This document shows positions 34,996 through 43,353 of a stretch of 64,000 nt of DNA, in pieces. Position 1 is the stretch's first letter. Each line of letters opens with the position of its first letter. The translations under genes were made by a program, and so were the position numbers. The stretch spans positions 2,046,001 to 2,110,000 of the forward strand of contig CAXXFH010000004.1 of NCBI GenBank assembly GCA_963677085.2. The letters are read 5' to 3'. Below the pieces are notes generated by a model. That model was not told the origin of the DNA, ran no database searches, and saw nothing but the letters and a program-made list of their open reading frames with translations. This DNA is from G963677085 sp963677085. Its GTDB lineage: Bacteria; Planctomycetota; Planctomycetia; Pirellulales; Thermoguttaceae.

Positions 34996-35248
34996 GAATC
35001 TGCTCCAGCGCAATGGCTTCGTCGGCCAACAGGACGGGAATGTCTTCGATGATCGGATAAAGAACGCCGTGCTCCTTGCAGATCAACCCGCCTTGCACTC
35101 GGCCATCGATCAAACGGCCCGCCTGATTTTCGATCTGTCCAGCGTCGATCGCTTCGTTCAATTCGGCAATCAGGGCCTCGTCGGCCGGTTGCAGGGGTAA
35201 TTGATCCTGAGGGCAAACGAGCAGGTCGAGGATTTCCTTGTCGAGCAT
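34985..35248 (-). CDS. Trm112-family small protein
   Basis: An 87-residue protein of the Trm112/YcaR family. LDLLVCPQDQLPL carries one zinc-ribbon Cys and GLICKEHGVLYPIIEDIPV the conserved C-terminal block. The usual second Cys of each pair is missing or replaced, so zinc binding is doubtful. Family members partner methyltransferases or occur beside lipid A genes. GGGAGAATATTT precedes the ATG. Confidence 0.88.
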   Translation of the reverse strand: MLDKEILDLLVCPQDQLPLQPADEALIAELNEAIDAGQIENQAGRLIDGRVQGGLICKEHGVLYPIIEDIPVLLADEAIALEQIHER

Positions 35249-35427
35249 AAATATTCTCCCACCAACGTATTGGGGCACGATCTTCCGTCGCACAGTAACA
35301 GGGCCGCCAATCCCACCGTTCGGAACGTATCAGGATGGTCGATTTTCCCAACCTTGGCAAGCCCCACACCGACTGCGTCAGGAAGGCTGCCAAGTCGGAG
35401 TCTGGTGCTTTGTCAAACTTAAAAATC

Positions 35428-35507
35428 GGGTGCCATGCCCACGGCAACGTGGGCATGAATACGTATCGCACCTCGAGCATGCCCACGTTGCCGTGGGCAT
35501 GGCACCC
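35428..35507. repeat. Perfect 30-bp inverted repeat, family C copy 1
   Basis: The arms 35428-35457 and 35478-35507 are exact reverse complements over 30 bases with a 20-base spacer. Each arm is itself a near-hairpin (CCCACGGCAACGTGGG). Related to 41027-41105 and part of 33066-33089. Such GTGCCATGCCCACG elements are frequent in planctomycete spacers. Confidence 0.85.
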
Positions 35508-35683
35508 ACAACCCCTAGTTTAAGGATTGGCAAAACGCTAGACCATCCCCTGGCCCCCACGCTGCAGCATGGGAACGAGAAAAAGGTCTATTTCTTGCAA
35601 TCCACGCTGTCGTTACTAGACTCACACGTAGATACCAGAAGTGACCGACCTGAAAAAGACGCACCGAGAAGAAAATTAAACGC

Positions 35684-38600
35684 ATGATTCGCAAGGCACT
35701 ATTCGCTCTGTATCTGGGGTTGGCTCTCCAGGGACACACATTGGCAGAACCCGAGTTCCACGTGTCGCCGGACGGCAACGACGAGGCGCCTGGTACCCAG
35801 GCGGCGCCGTTTCAGACCATCGCCCGGGCACGCGACGCCGTCCGCTCAGCCGGCCCGCAAAACGGCGCAACGGTGATCATCCATCGTGGCACCTGCTTCC
35901 TGCCCGATCCTGTCGAGTTCACCGCGAACGACTCCGGTACGAAGGATGCGACGGTGGTCTATCGTAGTGCCAAGGGCGAGGAAGCTTGGCTTAGCGGCGG
36001 GATTCCTCTTCAGTTGGGTTCCTTCACGCCAGTAACCGACGCGGCCACTCGCGCACGCCTCGATCCGGCCGCGCGCGACCAAGTCCGCCAGTTTGCCCTC
36101 CCGGAAGAGTTGAAAGCCCGAGTCTCCCCGCAGTGGCCGGCAACGTGGTGGAGCTATGGGCGCGGTGTAACCTCACTGACCGAACTGTTCATCGGTGAAC
36201 AACGCTTGCCCATGGCACGCTGGCCCAACGACGGCTACACCACCTTCGGCGACATTATCGTGGGAGCCGAACAAGAGGGGGAGACGCCCACGTTCAAATA
36301 CAAGGGCAAGCGGCCGGAACGCTGGCTCTCGGCCGTATCCGAAGGACTCTGGCTCTATGGCTACTGGCGCCGCGGATACCGGGCCGAATTCGTCAAGGTC
36401 AAGTCGATCGACACCAACACGCAGCAGATCGAACTGGCTGCCCGAAATAGCCTGGGGACTTTGGAATCCGGCGGGGCAAACCGGTATTGCGCCATGCACG
36501 TACTCGAAGAACTCGACACGCCGGGCGAATGGTACCTGGATCGCGAGCGTGGCATCGTGTTTCTCTGGCCACCCGAAAACGCGTCGACCGCGAAGGTCGT
36601 GCTTTCGGTCAACCCGACGGGCGTTCTGCATTGCACGAAGACTTCGTTCATCGAGTTCCGCAACCTCGGCATCGAATGCTCTGCCGGCTGCGGGATTTGT
36701 CTCGACAAGGCGGCCGATTGCCGCATCGTTGGCTGCGAAGTCCGTAATGTGGGCACGCATGGCATCGCCATCACAGGCGACCGCAACCAAGTGATCGGCT
36801 GCGACATCCATCACACGGGCGACAAGGCCATCGCAATGGACTCGGGCGATCGCGTCACGTTAACACCCGGCGAGTCGTTGATTGACAACTGCCATCTGCA
36901 CCACACGAATCGGATCGTTCGGGCCGGTTCTCAGGCGGTCAGCTTAAGTGGAGTCGGCAACCGCTTTTCCCACAACCTGATCCACGACACGGGCTACATC
37001 GCTATTCGCTTTGCCGGCAACGATCATGTGATGCAGTACAACCGTCTTTTCCGTACCAACGTGGAATCGGCCGAAGGCGGCGTCTTCTATACCGGCCGCG
37101 ATTGGACCAGCCGTGGAAGTATCATCCGCTATAACTTCATCCACCACGTGGAAGACTCTCACGAAGGCTGCGGCAGCTCCACGCGATTCGTACACCTCGA
37201 CGATTCGGCACCCGGAATCGAAATCTACGGCAACGTCTGCTACCGCATGGGCGGGGGCGTCTCGATCTGTGGCGGTGCCGCCAACAATGTCCACGACAAC
37301 CTGTTCGTCGAATGTGCTTGGGGAGTCGATGTCGGCCCACGAGGCAAAGACATGTTCGAACCCGACGGACAAGGCGGATTTAAGATGGCCGGACAACAGG
37401 CGTGGAGTTCTCTGGCCCGATACCTGCATCGCTACAAGTGGAATCAGCCGCCCTACAGCATCCGATACCCCAAGCTGGTCGAAATCTTCAGCAAACGCCC
37501 GATCGCCGCACCGTGGTTCAACACGGTCACACGCAATGTCATGGTCCAGTGCGGTCGGGCGATTCGTGCCTCGGGTATGGAGCCGGGTTGGTCCACCGTC
37601 GAAAACAACTGGGAGGGCGAAGACCCTGGATTCATCGAAAAGGACCACACGAAGCTGGATTTTCGGTTGGAAGATTCCGCGCCGGTACGTCAAGAGATCG
37701 GATTTCAACCGCCGCCGCTCGACGACATCGGGCTCTATAAATCTCCGGACCGGTGCCATTGGCCCGTGGCACTCGACCTTCCGCCGAAGGACTGGAAACC
37801 GCGATGGATCCGCTTGCGCGACGAAGCGCAGCAGAAGCCAAGCGACTTGCCCGTGTTTAAGGTCATGCAGGTCACGGGCAAAATCGTCGTCGACGGCGTC
37901 GTCGATCCCATGGAGTGGACCCCGGGCGACGCCACGGGGACCGCGCCAGAAATTCACGACACGGCCGAACTCGCCTGGACACCCACCGCGGAAAAGGCCC
38001 AACGGCCCAGCCAGGCCATGCTGCAAACCGACGGCTCCCATCTCTACGTAAACTTCCGCAACGAGATCGATCCAGCCGTCGGCCTAAGCGGTGGTCATCA
38101 ATGGGGTCACGACGATGCCGTCGAAATCGCCTTGGCCGAAGTCGACAAAGGAAAGGTTGGGCCGACCATCGTGTTGCGAGGATACGCCGACGGATATTGG
38201 GAAAGCTCCAACGAGGCCGGGGCGCCCGTGGACATCGTCGCAAAGGCGGGTCAGGGCATCACTTTTGCGGCCAAGATGTCAGGCAATGCCCTGTGGTGCG
38301 CCGAGTGGCAGATTCCCTTCTCGGCCCTGGGAATCAATCCGACCAAACGCAACCCACGCTTGGTTTTCAATCTGAGCGTCCGCAAGCCGGCCGAAAACCA
38401 ATGGGTAATGTGGAACCGCAAGGGAGGCTCGACCTCGGACGTTCGTCAGTCGGGTTTCCTGTGGCTGGCCCAGTTTGGCGACATGGCCACGGGAGGAACC
38501 TTGCGACCCTCCGCAGGCTGTATCGTTATCGACGCTCGACGAAATCCGATCGTGATGAAGGCAGAAAGTGGCTGTACCGTGGCCGAATGGGCCAAACCGG

Positions 38601-39013
38601 CCGGTTGTTACCTCTCGGCAACGCTCAAGAATCTGCCCACCGACAAGTGGAAAGAAATGACCTTCTCGTTCACACCGCAAGAAGATGGCGTCGTTCGACT
38701 CAACCTCATGGGTGCCCATTTCGCAGTGCCGGGCGTCGGTAAGTCGATTCCCATCTGGGTGTACAACGACGACCTGCGCATCGAGGGAGCAGACTTGGTC
38801 AATGGAAACTTCGAGGGGCCAGGTAACAAAGGAGTGCCCAACGGTTGGCGTCCCGACACACGTCCGGGCCTATGGATTCGAGACTCTCGGCTGGCGGCCT
38901 CGGGCGAGTACTGTGTGAAAACGTCGCACAACCACCGCTTCGCCCAACAGATTGCCGTAACCAAGGGGCGCACGGTAACCGTCCGCGTCAAAGTCCGCGG
39001 CATTGGGTTTTAA
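35684..39013 (+). CDS. Exported beta-helix protein with CBM9-like domain
   Basis: A 1109-residue multidomain secreted protein. The signal peptide (residues 1-21) is followed by FHVSPDGNDEAPGTQAAPF and a right-handed beta-helix to about residue 690 (rungs such as GIAITGDRNQVIGCDIHHTG). Residues about 725-930 look like a CBM9/DOMON-type carbohydrate-binding domain (VDGVVDPMEWTPGDA, then NQWVMWNRKGG). A final beta-sandwich of about 150 residues follows. Probably binds and cleaves a complex polysaccharide. It is a longer relative of the gene at 25249, sharing its beta-helix core. Confidence 0.87.
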   Translation: MIRKALFALYLGLALQGHTLAEPEFHVSPDGNDEAPGTQAAPFQTIARARDAVRSAGPQNGATVIIHRGTCFLPDPVEFTANDSGTKDATVVYRSAKGEEAWLSGGIPLQLGSFTPVTDAATRARLDPAARDQVRQFALPEELKARVSPQWPATWWSYGRGVTSLTELFIGEQRLPMARWPNDGYTTFGDIIVGAEQEGETPTFKYKGKRPERWLSAVSEGLWLYGYWRRGYRAEFVKVKSIDTNTQQIELAARNSLGTLESGGANRYCAMHVLEELDTPGEWYLDRERGIVFLWPPENASTAKVVLSVNPTGVLHCTKTSFIEFRNLGIECSAGCGICLDKAADCRIVGCEVRNVGTHGIAITGDRNQVIGCDIHHTGDKAIAMDSGDRVTLTPGESLIDNCHLHHTNRIVRAGSQAVSLSGVGNRFSHNLIHDTGYIAIRFAGNDHVMQYNRLFRTNVESAEGGVFYTGRDWTSRGSIIRYNFIHHVEDSHEGCGSSTRFVHLDDSAPGIEIYGNVCYRMGGGVSICGGAANNVHDNLFVECAWGVDVGPRGKDMFEPDGQGGFKMAGQQAWSSLARYLHRYKWNQPPYSIRYPKLVEIFSKRPIAAPWFNTVTRNVMVQCGRAIRASGMEPGWSTVENNWEGEDPGFIEKDHTKLDFRLEDSAPVRQEIGFQPPPLDDIGLYKSPDRCHWPVALDLPPKDWKPRWIRLRDEAQQKPSDLPVFKVMQVTGKIVVDGVVDPMEWTPGDATGTAPEIHDTAELAWTPTAEKAQRPSQAMLQTDGSHLYVNFRNEIDPAVGLSGGHQWGHDDAVEIALAEVDKGKVGPTIVLRGYADGYWESSNEAGAPVDIVAKAGQGITFAAKMSGNALWCAEWQIPFSALGINPTKRNPRLVFNLSVRKPAENQWVMWNRKGGSTSDVRQSGFLWLAQFGDMATGGTLRPSAGCIVIDARRNPIVMKAESGCTVAEWAKPAGCYLSATLKNLPTDKWKEMTFSFTPQEDGVVRLNLMGAHFAVPGVGKSIPIWVYNDDLRIEGADLVNGNFEGPGNKGVPNGWRPDTRPGLWIRDSRLAASGEYCVKTSHNHRFAQQIAVTKGRTVTVRVKVRGIGF

Positions 39014-39040
39014 GTACGTGTTTTGAAAACAGCGTACCGT

Positions 39041-39077
39041 CTCCCGTGCAACGGGAGAGGGTGGCGGCGCAGCCGCC
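39041..39077 (+). terminator. Two adjacent hairpins after the beta-helix gene
   Basis: CTCCCGT-GCA-ACGGGAG (39041-39057) and GGCGGC-GCA-GCCGCC (39063-39077) stand 28 bases after the stop. No T-run follows, so this may be a dispersed planctomycete repeat that doubles as a transcription barrier. Confidence 0.45.
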
Positions 39078-39192
39078 GGGTGAGAGCGGTTCGCAGCAGT
39101 GAGGGCGCAATCTTCAGAAAGACCCGTACTGCGGCAATCCCTTCACTCAAGTCGTCGCTCGCGGGAAGCAGAGAAGATTTCCAAAACACGTT

Positions 39193-39300
39193 CTATTGAT
39201 GCCTGCATTGGAGGAAATGATCGCTTCGGGAAGCCGAACGCCTGGAAATCCAGGCTCCCGTTGGTCGCCTTCCGCTCACTGGCTATGCAAGCGTCAATAG
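39193..39300. repeat. Palindromic MITE-like element (108 bp)
   Basis: Ends CTATTGATGCCTGCAT and ATGCAAGCGTCAATAG are inverted repeats matching at 14 of 16 positions. The exact centre holds GCCTGGAAATCCAGGC, a perfect hairpin. No coding content. Only one copy is in this window. Confidence 0.55.
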
Positions 39301-39330
39301 GGCTGGATTTCACACCAGCACAAAAAAAGT

Positions 39331-39425
39331 GGGAGGTGACTCCACCGACCAGACCACCACCAGGGCGTCGGTCGGCAAAGGCACCTCCCACCGAGGAGGC
39401 CCGTCGCGGAGACCGCCCGCGACGG
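39331..39425 (-). terminator. Structured 3' region and terminator of the 39474 gene
   Basis: Read on the minus strand there is first a perfect 9-bp hairpin (CCGTCGCGG/CCGCGACGG, 39401-39425). A nested stem follows (8 bp at 39331-39338 with 39382-39389 and 6 bp inside), then a run of seven T. This fits a rho-independent terminator for the minus-strand gene ending at 39474. Confidence 0.55.
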
Positions 39426-39473
39426 AAAAGCCTACGATGTTTCTTCGACGATGTACGACCTCCGCCGTCGCCG

Positions 39474-39767
39474 CTACGAGGAAGTGCGTGCCCGGGTTCG
39501 GCGGCGTGTGGGTTTCGACACACTCCAATCCTTCGTCAACGTTTCAAAAACCTCGGGTGATTCATACCGGATGACATTCTTCCCTTCGGGAATGGGGCCA
39601 ATCAAACCGCGAAACACCGGCATGCCACGCAGTTCCAAGTCGGTACTGCAATCGTCTACGCCAATCTGCGTGTGGCGTCGCTGGATAGATTCTTGGTCGA
39701 CGTAGTCACGGATGCGGATCGTCCCATCGACGCCCCGAGTCACTACCCGAAAGGTGTCTTTTTTCAT
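39474..39767 (-). CDS. Small hypothetical protein
   Basis: A 97-residue protein, not recognised. The first 75 residues look protein-like (FRVVTRGVDGTIRIRDYVDQ, then LRGMPVFRGLIGPI), with a basic tail TRRRTRART. Only a weak AGGCAC lies before the ATG at 39767. A well-formed terminator-like structure follows at 39331-39425, which supports transcription. Function is unknown. Confidence 0.5.
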   Translation of the reverse strand: MKKDTFRVVTRGVDGTIRIRDYVDQESIQRRHTQIGVDDCSTDLELRGMPVFRGLIGPIPEGKNVIRYESPEVFETLTKDWSVSKPTRRRTRARTSS

Positions 39768-40070
39768 GTGCCTGTGCCCTGCAATGGCCTTATTGAATCC
39801 GACGGCAGTTCGGGGAGAAGAGGGCAATCGACGAAGGCCCTGATCTGCGGGAGGTTGCCCTTCCCCGATTTTCCAGCGTCTACCTCGGAAGCAATGAAAG
39901 GGTGAATCGTTTGAAACTCACCCCACGTATCGGCGCACATTGGGGCCGGCGACAAAGCATTTTCGGCGCCCCCACACAGCGTTGGCATGCGCAAGAACCG
40001 GCATATTGGGCACCGCAGCCAAACATCCTACCAGCCGCGCGGCAACGCGGTAGCCCACGTTGGGATTGAA

Positions 40071-40619
40071 TCAGTTTTGCGGGCTGGCCGTCGAGGTGGC
40101 AACCGATTGTTCCAACAAACCGGTGCGTAACGTTTGCAGCATCACCTCCAGGACCAGATGCAGATCCGTGTTTGTCAGAATACCCAGCAAATGCCCACCA
40201 TTCATGACCGGCAGGCAACTGATCCCCTGCTCGACCATCATGACCGCGGCCTTGTCGACCAACGTTCTCGGCTCGATCGTCACCAGGTCGGTGCTCATCA
40301 ACTGTTCGGCGTTAATACCTTGAAGTGCCTGGGCGTCTGGATATCGTTCGGGCCCCAGGCAACGCAACACGTCGCGATCGCTGATCACTCCGACGAGGTG
40401 TCCCTCACCATCGGTAACCAAAAGGTGACGAAACTGCTTCTCGTGAAATAGTTTGATCAATTCCCAAGCGGTCGCCTCGGGCGAAATGCAACTTGGCCAA
40501 ACGGTCATTACCTGACCGGCCGTTAACCGGCCCTGCTGAGCAATCCCATCGGCGTCGGCTAAAAGGGCCCTAATACGCTGCCGTTTTCGTTCGAGTCGGT
40601 CCATGATCGGGTCTTTCAT
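40071..40619 (-). CDS. CBS-domain-pair protein
   Basis: A 182-residue protein of two CBS domains in tandem: the first around KQFRHLLVTDGEGHLVGVIS (then DRDVLRC), the second around VEQGISCLPVMNGGHLLGIL. Paired CBS domains bind adenine nucleotides and usually regulate a partner. There is no second domain type, so it is a stand-alone sensor-like protein. The ATG at 40619 is chosen over an upstream TTG and a second ATG at 40604; none has a good ribosome site. Confidence 0.85.
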   Translation of the reverse strand: MKDPIMDRLERKRQRIRALLADADGIAQQGRLTAGQVMTVWPSCISPEATAWELIKLFHEKQFRHLLVTDGEGHLVGVISDRDVLRCLGPERYPDAQALQGINAEQLMSTDLVTIEPRTLVDKAAVMMVEQGISCLPVMNGGHLLGILTNTDLHLVLEVMLQTLRTGLLEQSVATSTASPQN

Positions 40620-41325
40620 CAAAGGCGCGGGCGGCTGGGCCGCCAATCAATCTGGTGCTAGGGCACCCGGGCAAGAAACCACTCCCGCCAGTTGCTGCAG
40701 GGTCCGCTGAAAAAAACGAACTGATGCAGGCTTGGCTACGGGAGCCTGAACTGGCTGGTTTTCGGCCTCCCACACAAACATGGGCGGACCACCCGGCCGT
40801 TCAGATCTGACAGAATACTAGTTTGTCAAACCGTAGGTTACGGACGCCCGTAGGGCAAAAGATTCGTGCGGTCGTCGATCAGCACGCCGCTCGTCGCCGC
40901 TGCCCAGCACTCCCCCTCTACCGAAAGAGCCGGTTACAAGGAATCCCCGGCCTTACGACCCGAACCACGAGAAAAAACCGCCCCGCAACAAAGCCCGACC
41001 TAGTACCCTGTCAATCTTCAGAATAGGGGTGCCATGGCCACGCTTGCGTGGCCATGTTCGCCGACGTTTTGGCATGCCTACGCAACCGTTGGCATGCCAC
41101 CCCCCCTTTTTCTGGGTGTTTGGTAAAGCACTAGGCTATCAACCCAAGGTATCCCCCGCCCCGCCCGGTCTCCGCCTTCCGTTTCCCCGTCTCCGCATAC
41201 CTCATAGCCCCCCTCGCCTTGATCTCCCGACGGCGACGATCGACAACCGCCAGAAGAATCCCCCCGCTTCGACCGCCCCTTCTTGCCAGACAGCCCAACG
41301 GGGGCTAGATTACTAGGAACCGGCC
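40620..41325. other. Intergenic, about 700 bases, no gene supported
   Basis: It contains the family C palindrome at 41027-41105. No frame shows a ribosome site or family pattern. The end holds the promoter region of tRNA-Ser. Confidence 0.5.
41027..41105. repeat. Family C palindrome copy 2
   Basis: Imperfect inverted arms around GGGTGCCATGGCCACGC and GCATGCCACCC, related to the perfect copy at 35428-35507. The left arm forms its own hairpin GGCCACGCTTGCGTGGCC. Confidence 0.75.
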
Positions 41326-41408
41326 GGAGGGTACGCGAATTGGTTAGCAGCCTGACTCGAAATCAGGTGCCGGCTTGCCGGTTGAGGGTTCGAGTCCCTT
41401 GCCCTCCG
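41326..41408 (+). tRNA. tRNA-Ser(CGA)
   Basis: An 83-base class II tRNA. The acceptor GGAGGGT pairs with GCCCTCC (last pair U-G), discriminator G. The anticodon stem CCTGA/TCAGG encloses CTCGAAA, giving anticodon CGA. A long variable arm (TGCCGGCTTGCCGGT) and T-loop GGTTCGAGTCC are present. It is the likely integration site of the island that follows. Confidence 0.95.
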
Positions 41409-41413
41409 CTGAA

Positions 41414-41451
41414 GACCACTTACGAGCATTTTTCGTAAGTGGCCTTTTTTT
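41414..41451 (+). terminator. Rho-independent terminator after tRNA-Ser
   Basis: A perfect 10-bp stem CCACTTACGA/TCGTAAGTGG (41416-41425 and 41433-41442), a loop of seven bases, then CC and seven T. A strong terminator directly after the tRNA. Confidence 0.85.
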
Positions 41452-41596
41452 ATGCGCTTACGGCGATATGACATCCCAACCAGGAACCACCAGAAAGGCC
41501 GGTTTCTGAGCTGTTTGTCCGATAATGGGTCCGATAAGACGGGCTCCTTGTCCGACAAGGCAACTCTACAGAGGCATTCAACCGGGGGTCATCAGT

Positions 41597-43219
41597 ATGG
41601 CAACACGCACACGAAAGACCTGGAAGCCGGGGCGGGGTGGGCAGTACACGCGGCAACTCGGCTGGCGGCGTACGCGGACTAACAAGTGTGGACAGGTCAA
41701 ATTTCGACTGGGTACGAACGAGAGAGAAGCTAGGCACCGCGACCTTATGCTCACTGCGATTTGGGAGTATGTCGAGCAGTGTACCGGCCAGTTGGCAGAA
41801 CAACCGGTGGTGTGGCCGCCCGAAATGCTGCAAATTGCGCAACAGATTGCCCGGCAAGGGCGGGCTGACGTGGCAAGGCAAGACGGTGAGTCTGCGGAAC
41901 GGTATGCCGTCCGAGTAACAATGCTTGGCAAATACCTGCCGTCGGTGCCAATCTACGCTGCCGACACCTCCACGTTTCATACAGGCGTCCAGGCAAGTTT
42001 TCAGGCCGCACGATCGGCCCACCAAAATTTCGAGCAGACGACGCAAGCGATAAGGAAAGGTTTTTGCCAAGCTTTCGACGCCGTAGGCGATAAACGTGCG
42101 TTGCTCTGCGATACGGTGGACGATGGTGGTCCGAGACTACATGAGGCGTTGCGAGGTTACATCGAGTGGCTGAAGACCGAATACCGCCATCCAGAGTCAG
42201 GAATCACGGCGTGGGGACAGGTAAAGATCAAACAAGTTGAAACGCTTCTCGGACGGCACGAGGACACACCGCTGTCCCGTGTCGGTCATGACGCAATCGA
42301 GGCCATGATGCGATACTGGCGTCAGCGGCCTGCGAGAAAGGGCTCAACGGAGGCAGTGAGCCGCAAGTCGGCCGAGCATCAGATCGCGGCCCTCAAAGCG
42401 TTCTTCAGATGGTTGGCACGATCGAATGCCTACGAATGGCAGAAGCCAACTAGTTTCGACGACATTCGTACTCGTGTCGATCGACGTGCAGATGATGCTC
42501 ACCCGCAGATTCAGCCAGAAGTCCTCTTTTCACTCGACGAGTTGATTCTGCTAAATACGTACGCCACTCCGCTTGAACGACTTTTCCTGCTGCTGGGAGT
42601 CAACTGTGGCTACAGCCGTGCAGAGATCGCCACCTTGCGTGTTGGCGACATCTGCCTTCGCCAGGCACACACGCCAAGCCACCAGGAAATCCTGAACTTC
42701 AAATCGACCAATCAGGATTCCTTCATCAAACGCTGTCGCCCCAAGACGGGAGTCTATGGCGAGCATCTTCTGTTCGCGCAAACCGTTCAGGCAATTGAGT
42801 GGGCCCTTTCGCGGCGGATGCGTCAGCCTGACTTTGGTCCGAACGCTCGTCTGCTGCTCAACAGCAACGGGGAACCATACAACAAGCCGACGAAGGGCGG
42901 CAACCCCAACCGTCAGATCCAAAACCGCTTTGACGCTTTGCTGCGTCGCATTGAGAGGCACGAAAAGCAAGTGAAAAAACGTCCCTTCAAAACACTTCGT
43001 AAGACGGCTGGTGACCTGGTACGCCGGTTTTCGGACGGCGAGGTTACAGCTGTATTCCACTGCCGCGGCCAAGTCGTAAAGATCGACAACTTAGCCGACT
43101 GCTATACAACACGGCCTTTTAGCAAGGTCTTTGAAGCCCTCCGTAAAGTGGAAATCTACCTGGGACCAATGTTTACGGCCGCAGGTTCACATCCATTTGA
43201 ACCTGAGGGTAAAAAGTAG
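41597..43219 (+). CDS. Tyrosine recombinase (phage/island-type integrase)
   Basis: A 540-residue site-specific recombinase. The catalytic domain lies at about residues 300-530: the first Arg in NCGYSRAEIATLRVGD, the conserved KTLRKTAGDLV box and the nucleophile Tyr in LADCYTTRPF. The usual His of the second box is Lys here (KTLR). The N-terminal half should bind arm and core sites. Position directly after tRNA-Ser fits integration into that tRNA. The start at 41597 (MATRTRKTWKPG) is preferred to 41525; the ribosome site is weak (GGGGG). Confidence 0.85.
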   Translation: MATRTRKTWKPGRGGQYTRQLGWRRTRTNKCGQVKFRLGTNEREARHRDLMLTAIWEYVEQCTGQLAEQPVVWPPEMLQIAQQIARQGRADVARQDGESAERYAVRVTMLGKYLPSVPIYAADTSTFHTGVQASFQAARSAHQNFEQTTQAIRKGFCQAFDAVGDKRALLCDTVDDGGPRLHEALRGYIEWLKTEYRHPESGITAWGQVKIKQVETLLGRHEDTPLSRVGHDAIEAMMRYWRQRPARKGSTEAVSRKSAEHQIAALKAFFRWLARSNAYEWQKPTSFDDIRTRVDRRADDAHPQIQPEVLFSLDELILLNTYATPLERLFLLLGVNCGYSRAEIATLRVGDICLRQAHTPSHQEILNFKSTNQDSFIKRCRPKTGVYGEHLLFAQTVQAIEWALSRRMRQPDFGPNARLLLNSNGEPYNKPTKGGNPNRQIQNRFDALLRRIERHEKQVKKRPFKTLRKTAGDLVRRFSDGEVTAVFHCRGQVVKIDNLADCYTTRPFSKVFEALRKVEIYLGPMFTAAGSHPFEPEGKK

Positions 43220-43353
43220 CCACCCTCCGGCGCGTGTCGTGAGAGAATAGCCCGGCATTCCACAAATTGATTGTACACTGCTCCCTGAATGAGTAATGTG
43301 ATCGACAAAGTGTTTGGTATCCTTTTCGCGGCAATTGTATTCGGGAGATCAAA

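Noticed and set aside
39143..39523. Minus-strand frame of 126 codons downstream of the small gene at 39474
   Set aside because: It runs through the palindromic element at 39193-39300 and the hairpins at 39331-39425, so it is non-coding structure.
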